From contig JADFVZ010000023.1 in assembly GCA_015222805.1 (NCBI GenBank), forward strand, positions 1 through 33,256: a DNA stretch of 33,256 bases, written 5' to 3'. The DNA comes from Pseudomonadota bacterium. GTDB lineage: Bacteria; Pseudomonadota; Gammaproteobacteria; Xanthomonadales; SZUA-36. Numbering within the stretch: the first letter of the stretch is position 1; each line of letters starts with the position of its first letter. The position numbers were made by a program, and so were the translations under genes. The notes beneath the pieces were generated by a model. It was given only the letters and a program-made list of their open reading frames with translations, was not told where the DNA came from and made no database searches. This document shows, piece after piece, positions 1-8,220 of the stretch.

Positions 1-2476
1 TGATTTTTTCCGAGGCTATCTGGATTATCCCGTGCCGCAGTTCTTTGGTCATCAGCAGTTTGGCATCATTGGTAACAGACTCCAGGACCTCATCGAAGGT
101 TAGTTTGCCATCCTCATCCCGGCGCAATACGCTGGCTTTAGTGAGGTTGTTGATGAACTGTCGGAACAAGGTCTTATCGTAGAACTCCGGCGCATCAAAT
201 TCATGCAGCATGGAAATTCGCTGTGCAGTCAGGGTGCAGAGTTTTTCCAGTTCGCCGCGTGTAAGCACTCCCGAACCATTCTTCACCAGTACCGCGATAG
301 TAATAAAGTAGCGCTGGAATGTCTGCAGCATGCCTCGACCCATCAGGTTAAGGCTAGCGGCGGTCTCGCTGCCACCGCTGGCACGTTTGAGCGTACGCCT
401 GCCGGCAATCAGGTTAAGGGATTTCAGTGCATCGATATTATTAAGCAGCGCTTTGTCGGCATCGGCCCGATCCCAGGGCAGGAACAGCTCGCTGCGCATA
501 TAAGGATAAAGTGAATGAAACAGGCTTTGCAGGCGCGAACGTGAAATTTCAGATTGCATCTGGAAGCAGCTGGCAATAAATGAAGGTAGTGCAAACAGGT
601 GGGAAACATTGTTGCGGAAATAAGTCAGCAGCACGCCGGCATTATCGCTCACAGCAATAATATCACCAAGAGTGTGTTCGCGTTTTTCGATTACCCCCAG
701 CTCAATACCATAGCCAATAATTTCAACCGGGCTTAAATCAGTAATCGTAACCCGGGATGATAGGGGCGCACCTTTCAGGGTGTTGAGGTAAAGTTCCAGC
801 AATTGCTCAAGCTGGTCTTCAGCCAGGGTATGTTTTGTGCTGGCAAGCAGGCAGATAGCCAGCAGGTTAATAGGATTTACATCAGCCGTACGGTTGATGT
901 TAGTCATGATAGTGTTTGCCAGTTCATCAACCATCGAACTCAGCCACCTGGGCTTTTCTTCCGGGTTTTGACTGCGCCAGTCCGGCGCGGCTTTTTCCAG
1001 CATATCATCAAGTAAAATGGGCTCGCCAAAATTAACGTGTGCCTGCCCATAGTTTTTCCGCAGGACTTTAAACAGGCCCAGGAAATCCTTGAGGGATTCG
1101 GATTTCTTTTCTTTGCCGCCGAGTTCTGAAATATAGGAATTACCTTCCACCAGCTGCTCATAGCCAATATATACCGGTTGGAAAATGATCGGTTTGGTTG
1201 GTACCCGCATATAGGCCCGAACGGTCATTTGCAGCATGCCAGCTTTTGGCGGCAACAGGCGTCCGGTACGTGAGCGTGTGCCTTCAATAAAGTATTCGAT
1301 GGAAACACCCTGGCTGAGAATGAGAGTGAGGTACTCATCAAAGACGGCAGCATAAAGGGGGTTGGAGCGAAAACTGCGGCGCATAAAGAAAGCCCCGCCA
1401 CGACGCAGGAACTGGCCTACACCGGGCATGTTCAGGTTCACTCCGGCAGCAATATGCGGAGGTACATGACCATGGTGATAGAGCAGGTAGGACATCATCA
1501 GGTAATCGATATGGCTGCGATGACAGGGTACATAAATAATTTCTTTGCCGGGTGCCATTTCTTCAAAGGCTTTAAAATGATTAAGCTCAACACCTTTATA
1601 CAGTTTGTTCCAGAACCAGGTGAGAATTAGCGAACCGATTTTAACCGCGGAATATGAATAGTTCGCAGCAATTTCACGGATGCTTTTTTCAGCCAGTCTA
1701 CGGGCTTTCTCGGGACTAATTTTATCTTTTTTGGCTTTAACTGCGATAGCCGCCTGAACCCGCTCACTATCGAGCACCTTATTTAGCAGGGTGCGTCGAT
1801 GGGATAAATCCGGGCCAATAGAGGCTTCACGGGTTTTTCTTATCTGTGTACGCGCCAGCCTGGAAATTTTGCGTACAGCCTTGCCTGCACTGGCTTTCTC
1901 ATCGACCATTTCACGTAATGAAAAGGGCTTGCCGTAATAAACAAAGGTATTACGCCCGTTAATCAGGGTGCTGAACAGGCGCCGTAAGCGACCAGCAATT
2001 TCCCAGCTTTCGCTGAACATAATCTTGGTTATGGACTCTTCTTTATCCGGGGCGCGACCGATTAATACAGTCACTGGTACCAGTTGGACTTCAAAATCCG
2101 GATGGTCCTGCGCGTATTGGGTCAGCATTTTCAGCATATCGGAGCTGCGGCGATTGGTATAACGGCGCAGTAACAGGCCTTTCAACCGGCGCAAGGATGC
2201 CCACGAACGGCTACCTACACGATCACCGTTCTCTAGTGGGAACAGGGGCCGCGATAGGCTGTGTTTTTCGCAGGCTTTATCCAGTATCAGCAAGGATGAG
2301 AGCGAATAGGTATCCATGATGTAACAGGTGGGCACATCGTCCTTCAGGCCGGTATCGGTAACTGGCTCCGGTAGAACTTTACTGCGCACCCAGATATGCA
2401 GGATCGCACGTAGCATCAATTGCCAGTAAAGGTGCAGGCGCTGCCAGATAGAAAGCTGTTTGGGAAATGTTTTCAA
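1..2476 (-). CDS. plsB: Glycerol-3-phosphate 1-O-acyltransferase PlsB, C-terminal end cut by window edge
   Basis: This inner-membrane enzyme acylates sn-glycerol-3-phosphate at position 1 with acyl-CoA or acyl-ACP, the first step of phospholipid synthesis. The frame is open from about 2476 to the window edge (825 codons; E. coli PlsB has 807), so only a few C-terminal residues are missing. The acyltransferase HX4D motif reads HRSHID at residues 319–324, within PCHRSHIDYL, and is followed by PPHIAAG, FFMRRSF and the block EGTRSRTGRLLPPKAGML, all typical of PlsB. I see no usable ATG. A stop codon lies at 2485–2483 and the first candidate is TTG at 2476. The next in-frame ATG is codon 21, but similarity to E. 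coli PlsB already begins near residue 11 (WQRL, then VRSK), which favours the TTG. Family certain; start less so. Confidence 0.93.
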   Translation of the reverse strand, partial: MKTFPKQLSIWQRLHLYWQLMLRAILHIWVRSKVLPEPVTDTGLKDDVPTCYIMDTYSLSSLLILDKACEKHSLSRPLFPLENGDRVGSRSWASLRRLKGLLLRRYTNRRSSDMLKMLTQYAQDHPDFEVQLVPVTVLIGRAPDKEESITKIMFSESWEIAGRLRRLFSTLINGRNTFVYYGKPFSLREMVDEKASAGKAVRKISRLARTQIRKTREASIGPDLSHRRTLLNKVLDSERVQAAIAVKAKKDKISPEKARRLAEKSIREIAANYSYSAVKIGSLILTWFWNKLYKGVELNHFKAFEEMAPGKEIIYVPCHRSHIDYLMMSYLLYHHGHVPPHIAAGVNLNMPGVGQFLRRGGAFFMRRSFRSNPLYAAVFDEYLTLILSQGVSIEYFIEGTRSRTGRLLPPKAGMLQMTVRAYMRVPTKPIIFQPVYIGYEQLVEGNSYISELGGKEKKSESLKDFLGLFKVLRKNYGQAHVNFGEPILLDDMLEKAAPDWRSQNPEEKPRWLSSMVDELANTIMTNINRTADVNPINLLAICLLASTKHTLAEDQLEQLLELYLNTLKGAPLSSRVTITDLSPVEIIGYGIELGVIEKREHTLGDIIAVSDNAGVLLTYFRNNVSHLFALPSFIASCFQMQSEISRSRLQSLFHSLYPYMRSELFLPWDRADADKALLNNIDALKSLNLIAGRRTLKRASGGSETAASLNLMGRGMLQTFQRYFITIAVLVKNGSGVLTRGELEKLCTLTAQRISMLHEFDAPEFYDKTLFRQFINNLTKASVLRRDEDGKLTFDEVLESVTNDAKLLMTKELRHGIIQIASEKI

Positions 2477-2505
2477 AGTTTTCTATTAATAGCTGCAGGA
2501 GGGGT

Positions 2506-2514
2506 ATTTTAGCA
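2506..2514 (-). promoter_or_regulatory. Candidate extended −10 promoter of plsB
   Basis: On the minus strand the bases read TGC TAAAAT, an extended −10 pattern about 30 nt before the proposed TTG start of plsB. No good −35 hexamer is visible at 17 nt, which is tolerated in extended −10 promoters. This is inference from a short motif only. Confidence 0.3.
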
Positions 2515-2611
2515 ATATTCCCGGTTTGGTGTTTAGTCTGTGTTATTTGGGTTCACTATAGGCTTGAGGATCAGCCTGGAGTATAAATAAACAATATTAT
2601 CGGGGGCGGCG

Positions 2612-2830
2612 TGAAGGGATCGCTCTCGCGCGTCCATGCGCTTCGCGATCTACCTACAGCCCGGGCGGGGTGATTGGGTCGGGAGGCGAGCGCATGGCGC
2701 TGAGATGAATCTGCAGGACGCCGGGCTGGACTGAGAACCAATAGCCTTGGCTATTGGTCGAGGGAAGCCCAAGTCCTGCGGAATCAGATCAAGCCAGGAG
2801 CCGTCACCCGGCCCGATCACCTCGCCAAAG
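2612..2830 (+). repeat. Large multi-stem inverted-repeat element (structured RNA or dispersed repeat)
   Basis: No gene fits here. The stretch folds into nested arms. The core ACCAATAGCC (2737–2746) pairs with GGCTATTGGT (2749–2758) across a 2-nt loop. GGGCT (2723–2727) pairs with AGCCC (2766–2770). CTGCAGGAC (2711–2719) pairs with GTCCTGCGG (2773–2781). The outer 17-nt arm 2667–2683 pairs with 2807–2823. A side arm pairs 2634–2646 with 2685–2697. The three differences in the outer arm, and one in the CTGCAGGAC arm, are G·U pairs only if the plus strand is the RNA; as minus-strand RNA they would be A·C mismatches. It could be a non-coding RNA, a dispersed intergenic repeat or a dead mobile element. 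I do not recognise a named family. Confidence 0.6.
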
Positions 2831-2831
2831 C

Positions 2832-2870
2832 AAAAAAAAACCGGGTCAGACCAATAGATGGTCTACCCGG
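2832..2870 (-). terminator. Rho-independent terminator closing the pur–uvrD–pyrF series
   Basis: On the minus strand a stem CCGGGTAGACCA pairs with TGGTCTGACCCGG (one internal mismatch, short loop) and is followed directly by nine Ts. It lies about 195 nt past the pyrF stop and is the only strong intrinsic terminator downstream of that gene series. It might also end a separate small RNA transcribed from the AT-rich gap. Confidence 0.8.
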
Positions 2871-3065
2871 GAAGCCGGCAGAGCCGGAGAGGAACGGTGC
2901 AATGAGGCGTTTTTTATGTAGTTATCGCCTCTGTATTTAACGGATACATTTTGCATTAGGTGCGCTTTATTATTATTGTTGCGCGTCAAAATAATAACTT
3001 AAAACACATACATAATGCAACACATTAATAAACATGCTGTAACTGCATGATATATATAGCATGTA
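2871..3065 (-). other. AT-rich gap between pyrF and its terminator
   Basis: No coding frame with good initiation is seen. On the minus strand the stretch starts AT-rich. It then carries GAGGCG (around 2935) pairing with CGCCTC (around 2912), and a small CCGGC/GCCGG hairpin just before the terminator. It is either a long 3' untranslated region of pyrF or the body of a small RNA; no convincing promoter was found. Confidence 0.35.
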
Positions 3066-3794
3066 TTAGATAAAACTAGAGGCAATATCAGCCTGGATAG
3101 CTTCTGCGGCGGCTTTCGGGTCGGCTGCAGCACGGATTGGGCGGCCAACAACGATGTAATCAGCACCATTTGCAAAGGCTTCGCGTACAGTAACCACGCG
3201 TTTTTGATCATCATCGTTGGCAATCGGTCGAATACCGGGGCAAACAGTGATCAGGGCGTTATCAACACTTTTTCTGAGTTCGTTGACTTCAAGTCCGGAG
3301 GAAACCACCCCCGCACAACCCAGTTCGAGTGCACGGCGGGCGCGTGAAAGCACCAGGGTCTGGGCATCTACCTTGAAACCGAGGTCATTGAGGTCGCCCT
3401 GGTCGAGGCTGGTGAGTGCGGTTACTGCCAGCACTTTCATATCACCGCTGGCATCGACTGCAGCTTTGAGCATGCCGTCATTGCCGTGCACGGTACAGAA
3501 ATCAATGCCGTGGCGGGACAGTTGGCGCACGGCTGAGGCGACTGTCGCCGGGACATCAAAGAACTTCAGGTCGGCAAAGATTTTTTTGCCCTGGCCTTTG
3601 AGTTCCTGCATTAATTCAAAATAGTGGCCGCTGAGGAAAAATTCCAGGCCGAGCTTGTAGAACTGCACACTGTCACCGAGGGTATTCACCAGTTTGCGAG
3701 CCGTGTCGATATCAGCCACATCGAGGGCGAACATCAGGCGTTCGTTGGCAGGGATGTCGCGGTTTTTGGTTATTGCGCTTACTTGATCAGTCAT
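3066..3794 (-). CDS. pyrF: Orotidine 5'-phosphate decarboxylase
   Basis: This cytosolic enzyme converts OMP to UMP, the last step of de novo pyrimidine synthesis. The catalytic Asp-x-Lys-x-x-Asp signature reads DLKFFD at residues 75–80 (K77 is the catalytic lysine), the phosphate-binding end reads VVGRPI, and TPGIRP appears as CPGIRP. Length is 242 aa, as in E. coli (245). An upstream in-frame ATG at 3800 would add two residues. I prefer 3794 because a GAG Shine–Dalgarno-like triplet lies 6 nt before it. The start overlaps the end of the upstream hydrolase gene by 8 nt, so translation is probably coupled. It is the last gene of the purH–purD–uvrD–hydrolase series and precedes the terminator at 2832–2870. 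Pyrimidine and purine genes are usually separate, so this linkage is somewhat unusual. Confidence 0.95.
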   Translation of the reverse strand: MTDQVSAITKNRDIPANERLMFALDVADIDTARKLVNTLGDSVQFYKLGLEFFLSGHYFELMQELKGQGKKIFADLKFFDVPATVASAVRQLSRHGIDFCTVHGNDGMLKAAVDASGDMKVLAVTALTSLDQGDLNDLGFKVDAQTLVLSRARRALELGCAGVVSSGLEVNELRKSVDNALITVCPGIRPIANDDDQKRVVTVREAFANGADYIVVGRPIRAAADPKAAAEAIQADIASSFI

Positions 3795-4719
3795 TTTCAT
3801 CTCGCTTCAGGTGGTTGGCAATATGGCTGCGAACTACTTCTGCCGTTTGTTGCGGATGCTGCATATGTAAATGGTGGTGGCCTTTGATGCAGACTATTTT
3901 TTCAGCATGGGCAGCTTGTATGCGTTTTTCCATAACCTTCTTATCCACGAAATCCGGTAGCGGATCACCGTGTAGGAATAATAGCGGAACCTGGATATCA
4001 GCCATCATTTCGAGGATCTGAGTTTCACTATAGCGATTCGGACTGATATGCATCAGCCGAGGATCCGTTGACCAGCGCCAGCCTTTGTTGCCTTCTTCAT
4101 CTACAGCTTCTTCAAGGCTGCGTTCCACCAGGATACGCGCCAGTTCATTTTCCATGCCACCGCTTTTGGCGCGCACCAAGGTCGCCTGGTCAATGCTTTC
4201 AAAGACTCGCAATTGCTTGTCTTCCAGCTTGTTCAGTGAGTCCAGGGCCTTGCGCAGGCGCTGGCTGTTTTCGCCGGTGGTATCGGCCAGCGGGCCCAGG
4301 CCTTCGATAATACTCATAGAAAGCAGGGTTTCCGGCATCGCCGCAGCCCACAGGCCGGATACGACACCACCCAGTGAATGCCCCAGCAGATGGAAGCTTT
4401 TCCAGTGGTCATTGCCGGTAGATAAATGTTTAACCAATAAAGCCACGTCTTCGAGGTAATCCACCAGATGATACCAGAGCTTGCCCGCACGCCAGTCTGA
4501 ATGGCCGTGGCCGGGAAAGTCGATGGCAATAATTTCACAGTCGGGCAGGTATTCCGCCATCGGCTTGAAAGTGGCTGCATTATCCAGCCAGCCGTGCAGC
4601 GCCAGTACCCTGGGTGTTTCAGTAGTTATTACTTCAGGCTGCCAGTGCAATCCGGCGAGTACTCCGTTGCGTGTTTCCAGGCAAAATTCTTTTACCGGCC
4701 GGCTTATCTTTATGTCCAT
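3787..4719 (-). CDS. Alpha/beta-fold hydrolase (serine hydrolase-like, MhpC/SERHL type)
   Basis: A cytosolic alpha/beta hydrolase of 310 aa with no signal peptide; its substrate cannot be told from sequence. The oxyanion region LHGWLDN (residues 41–47) and the strand DFPGHGHSD are followed by the nucleophile elbow GHSLGG (113–118, Ser115). A later LFLHGDPLPDF holds the likely acid, and KGHHHLHMQHP supplies the catalytic His. The layout resembles eukaryotic serine hydrolase-like proteins (SERHL) and bacterial esterases. The ATG at 4719 overlaps the uvrD stop as TAATG, which argues for this start; a longer frame to 4758 would run into uvrD. Its end overlaps pyrF. Its place between a DNA repair helicase and a nucleotide gene looks like operon hitch-hiking and gives no clear role. 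Confidence 0.88.
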   Translation of the reverse strand: MDIKISRPVKEFCLETRNGVLAGLHWQPEVITTETPRVLALHGWLDNAATFKPMAEYLPDCEIIAIDFPGHGHSDWRAGKLWYHLVDYLEDVALLVKHLSTGNDHWKSFHLLGHSLGGVVSGLWAAAMPETLLSMSIIEGLGPLADTTGENSQRLRKALDSLNKLEDKQLRVFESIDQATLVRAKSGGMENELARILVERSLEEAVDEEGNKGWRWSTDPRLMHISPNRYSETQILEMMADIQVPLLFLHGDPLPDFVDKKVMEKRIQAAHAEKIVCIKGHHHLHMQHPQQTAEVVRSHIANHLKRDEND

Positions 4720-6908
4720 TAAACTTTTTCCAGGTTGGCATAGGCCAGCACCAGCCATTTGGCGCCGGCTGAGGTAAAGTTGACATGTACCCGGGCGTGT
4801 TCACCCGAGCCTTCAAAATTGATCACCATGCCCTCACCAAACTTTTTGTGCTGCACCAGGGTGCCCAGGCTGAAGGCAGCCGAGTCATCGACAAAAGCCG
4901 TTCTTTTGACCTGTTGTGCGAGCTGGGCCATACCGCCCGACATTCTTGAACTGGTATTCAACTGCGGGCGGATTTCTTCAATTAAATTACGCGGGATTTC
5001 GCGGATAAAGCGCGAAGGCCGGTTATAGGTGTCCTTACCGAACATGCGCCGGACTTCGGCCGAGCTGAGGATCAACTGCTGGCGTGCACGGGTCATGCCG
5101 ACATAGCAAAGCCGACGTTCTTCTTCAAGGTGCCCGGCTTCTTCGACTGAGCGCTGGTGCGGGAACAGACCTTCTTCCATACCCACTAAAAACACCAGTG
5201 GGAACTCCAGTCCTTTGGCAGAATGCAGGGTCATCAGCTGTACGCAATCTTCCCAGCGTTCACCCTGGGTTTCCCCGGCTTCCAGTGCCGCATGTGAGAG
5301 AAACGAAGCGATAGGTGTCAGTCCGGCTTCTTCATCTTCATAGGGCAGGCTGAAGGTATCTGCAGCACGTACCAGTTCCTGCAGGTTTTCCAGCCGGGTT
5401 TCACGTTTCTCGCTGGGATCGCGGTCATAATGACGTGCCAGTTCGGTGGCATCGAGGATCGCCTGCATCTGGTTGCCGAGGGTGTATTCGGCGGTTTGTT
5501 TGCGCAACTCAATAATCATATCCATAAAGTTGGCAACCATGCTGCGGGCGCGCGCAGCCAGCAGGTTCTCATCGACCATGCGTTTGGCGGTTTGCCACAG
5601 GGACAGGCCAGCCTGGCCGGCCTGTTGGCGCAGGATTTCAACTGTGCGTCCGCCGATGCCGCGAGTGGGTACATTGATCACCCGTTCCAGTGCGCTGTCA
5701 TCTTCCGGGTTGTGCACCAGGCGCATAAAGGCCAGCGCGTCTTTGATCTCTGCGCGTTCAAAGAATCTTTGACCGCCGTAAACGCGATAAGGAATATCGT
5801 ATTTCAGCAGTTCTTCTTCAAATAATCGTGACTGTGCATTGGAGCGGTAGAGGATGGCAATATCATTGGCCGCTTTGCCGTCATCCATCCAGCTTTTCAG
5901 ACGCTGGATGACAAAACGTGCTTCATCGATTTCATTGAAGGCCGAAAAGTACTGGATCGGTTCGCCATCGCTGTCTTCGGTCCAGAGCTTTTTACCCAGA
6001 CGACCCTGGTTGTTCATGATCACTGCATTTGCGGCATTCAGGATATTGCCGCTAGAGCGATAATTTTGTTCTAGTTTGATGGTGCGTGAGGTGGGAAAAT
6101 CACGCAGGAAATGCTGCACATTTTCAACCTTGGCTCCACGCCAGCCATAAATAGACTGGTCATCATCACCGACAACAAAGGCGCTGTTATCACGCCCGGC
6201 CAGTAGCCGAATCCAGGCATACTGAATGGTATTGGTATCCTGGAACTCATCTACAAGGATATGTTTAAAGCGACGCTGGTAGAGGTGCAGCAAGACTTCG
6301 TTATCACGAATCAGTTCGTGTGCACGCAGTAGCAATTCGGCAAAGTCGACCAGGCCGCTCTGGTTACAATGGTTGTCGTAAAGGCGGTATATGTCGGCCC
6401 ATTGAGCGGTTACCGGATTATCCCAGCCCTCGACATTATCCGGGCGCCGTCCTTCATCCTTGCGGGCGTTGATAAACCACTGCGCCTGACGTGCGGGCCA
6501 CTGGTTTTCATCCAGCCCGGAATCCTTTATTAAACGTCGCAACAGCCGGTACTGATCGTCTGAGTCGAGGATCTGGAAAGTCTGTGGCAGGCCGGCTTCC
6601 TGCCAGTGCATGCGCAGCAGGCGGTGGGCAATAGAATGGAAAGTGCCGACCCATAGTGAGCGCACATCAGTGTTTAGCAGTTCGCGGGTACGCTCACGCA
6701 TTTCCCCGGCGGCTTTGTTGGTAAAGGTCACTGCCAGCAGCGACATGGGCGACAGGCCTTCAACCTCGATCAGCCAGGCCATCCGATGCACCAGCACCCG
6801 GGTTTTGCCGGAGCCGGCGCCTGCCAGTACCAGCAGGTGTTTGTCGCTTGCGGTTACAGCTTCGCGCTGGGCGTCGTTGAGTTCATCAAGTATATGTGAG
6901 ACATCCAT
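4719..6908 (-). CDS. uvrD: DNA helicase II UvrD
   Basis: This SF1A 3'-to-5' helicase works in nucleotide excision repair and methyl-directed mismatch repair, and clears RecA or stalled RNA polymerase. Its 729 aa (E. coli 720) carry the full motif set: Walker A AGAGSGKT (29–36), TFTNKAA (Ia), DEFQDTN (II), DDQSIYGWRGA (III), QNYRSS (IV), TLHSAKGLEFPLVF (V) and CYVGMTRAR (VI). A C-terminal tudor-like end includes GTLVQHKKFGEG, the RNA-polymerase-binding domain of UvrD/PcrA. The opening MDVSHILDELNDAQREAV matches E. coli UvrD (MDVSYLLDSLNDKQREAV), so I start at 6908 rather than the in-frame 6932. Only 2 nt separate it from the purD stop. Identity as uvrD rather than rep rests on the N-terminus and the C-terminal domain. 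Confidence 0.96.
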   Translation of the reverse strand: MDVSHILDELNDAQREAVTASDKHLLVLAGAGSGKTRVLVHRMAWLIEVEGLSPMSLLAVTFTNKAAGEMRERTRELLNTDVRSLWVGTFHSIAHRLLRMHWQEAGLPQTFQILDSDDQYRLLRRLIKDSGLDENQWPARQAQWFINARKDEGRRPDNVEGWDNPVTAQWADIYRLYDNHCNQSGLVDFAELLLRAHELIRDNEVLLHLYQRRFKHILVDEFQDTNTIQYAWIRLLAGRDNSAFVVGDDDQSIYGWRGAKVENVQHFLRDFPTSRTIKLEQNYRSSGNILNAANAVIMNNQGRLGKKLWTEDSDGEPIQYFSAFNEIDEARFVIQRLKSWMDDGKAANDIAILYRSNAQSRLFEEELLKYDIPYRVYGGQRFFERAEIKDALAFMRLVHNPEDDSALERVINVPTRGIGGRTVEILRQQAGQAGLSLWQTAKRMVDENLLAARARSMVANFMDMIIELRKQTAEYTLGNQMQAILDATELARHYDRDPSEKRETRLENLQELVRAADTFSLPYEDEEAGLTPIASFLSHAALEAGETQGERWEDCVQLMTLHSAKGLEFPLVFLVGMEEGLFPHQRSVEEAGHLEEERRLCYVGMTRARQQLILSSAEVRRMFGKDTYNRPSRFIREIPRNLIEEIRPQLNTSSRMSGGMAQLAQQVKRTAFVDDSAAFSLGTLVQHKKFGEGMVINFEGSGEHARVHVNFTSAGAKWLVLAYANLEKV

Positions 6909-6910
6909 AC

Positions 6911-8218
6911 TTATTTTGTATCTGCCGCGCATTTTTCATTCTCGCGGGCGATGGCTCGATAGCCTATATCACCCCGGTAAAACCGCCCCGGCCAGGTGAC
7001 GTTTTCACAAACCGCATAGACCAGCTGCTGGGCTTCGGCCACGCTTTCACCGAGGGCGCTAATACACAGCACACGGCCACCGCTGGTAACGACTGTGTCT
7101 TCATCTAACTGTGTTCCGGCATGAAATATTTTGATGTTTTCAGGCAGTGACAGGTCCAGGCCATTAATCGGCAGGCCTTTTTTATAATTTTCAGGATAGC
7201 CTTCAGCTGCCAGTACCACACCCAAAGCCGGACGCGGATCCCAGAGCGCAGTAATCTCATCCAGGCGACCGTCAATGGCGGCTTCACACAGGCCGCTCAG
7301 GTCTGAAACCAGGCGCTGCATGATCGGCTGGGTTTCCGGATCACCGAAGCGTACATTAAATTCCAGTACTTTAAAGTTGTTGTCACTATCGATCATTAGC
7401 CCGGCATACAGGAAGCCGGTAAATGGATGGCCTTCGGCCGCCATGCCGTTGATAACCGGCTGGATAACTTCGTCCATTACCCGGTCATTCATGGTGCGAT
7501 CAACCACCGGGGCAGGCGAATATGCACCCATGCCGCCGGTATTGGCACCGGTATCGCCTTCGCCTACGGCTTTATGATCCTGAGATGTGGCCAATGCCAG
7601 TGCTTGTTTGCCGTCAGCCATGACAATAAAGCTGGCTTCTTCACCGGCCAGGAATTCCTCTACCACTACTCGATGCCCGGCTTCGCCGAAGGCATTACCG
7701 GCAAGCATATCGCGGATGGCGGTTTCAGCTTCAGCTTCTGTTTGTGCCACGATCACGCCTTTGCCTGCTGCCAGGCCGTCGGCCTTAACTACAATCGGCG
7801 CACCCTGCTGCTTAACGAAGTTGATAGCAGCATCTATATCGGTAAATGCGCCATAAGCTGCGGTAGGAATATTGTGTCGGGACATAAAGTCTTTGGCAAA
7901 AGATTTTGAGCCTTCCAGTTGGGCGCACCAGGCCGAGGGACCGAAGCAGTTGAGGCCCGCCTGCTGAAAGCGGTCAACAATACCCGCTACCAGCGGGGCT
8001 TCGGGTCCAACTACGGTTAGATCCACAGCCTCATCCCGGGCAAATTTCAATAGCCCTTCGATATTATCAGAGGAGATCGTAAGATTTTCACATTTATCTT
8101 CTATAGCGGTCCCTGCATTGCCAGGAGCGACCCAGACCTTATCTACCCGGCTGGACTGTGCCAGCCGCCAGGCAAGGGCATGTTCACGACCGCCGGAACC
8201 TATAACTAAAACTTTCAT
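6911..8218 (-). CDS. purD: Phosphoribosylamine–glycine ligase (GAR synthetase)
   Basis: This ATP-grasp enzyme joins glycine to phosphoribosylamine, giving GAR, the second step of de novo purine synthesis. Its 435 aa (E. coli 429) begin with the N-domain MKVLVIGSGGREHALAWRLA. The ATP-grasp signatures follow: KADGLAAGKGV, the signature TGANTGGMGAYSP, and the metal-binding block EFNVRFGDPETQP. The gene starts 2 nt after the purH stop and ends 2 nt before uvrD, so it is part of one transcript. A purH–purD pair downstream of fis is common in gammaproteobacteria such as Pseudomonas. The sequence shows nothing broken or unusual. Confidence 0.97.
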   Translation of the reverse strand: MKVLVIGSGGREHALAWRLAQSSRVDKVWVAPGNAGTAIEDKCENLTISSDNIEGLLKFARDEAVDLTVVGPEAPLVAGIVDRFQQAGLNCFGPSAWCAQLEGSKSFAKDFMSRHNIPTAAYGAFTDIDAAINFVKQQGAPIVVKADGLAAGKGVIVAQTEAEAETAIRDMLAGNAFGEAGHRVVVEEFLAGEEASFIVMADGKQALALATSQDHKAVGEGDTGANTGGMGAYSPAPVVDRTMNDRVMDEVIQPVINGMAAEGHPFTGFLYAGLMIDSDNNFKVLEFNVRFGDPETQPIMQRLVSDLSGLCEAAIDGRLDEITALWDPRPALGVVLAAEGYPENYKKGLPINGLDLSLPENIKIFHAGTQLDEDTVVTSGGRVLCISALGESVAEAQQLVYAVCENVTWPGRFYRGDIGYRAIARENEKCAADTK

Positions 8219-8220
8219 AA

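Noticed and set aside
2612-2830. Possible 6S RNA, SRP RNA or RNase P RNA
   Set aside because: I compared it from memory with the E. coli sequences and saw no shared conserved blocks.
3217-3624. 135-codon plus-strand frame opposite pyrF
   Set aside because: It is the mirror of a real gene; its Ser/Arg-rich composition is an artefact of reading the complement.
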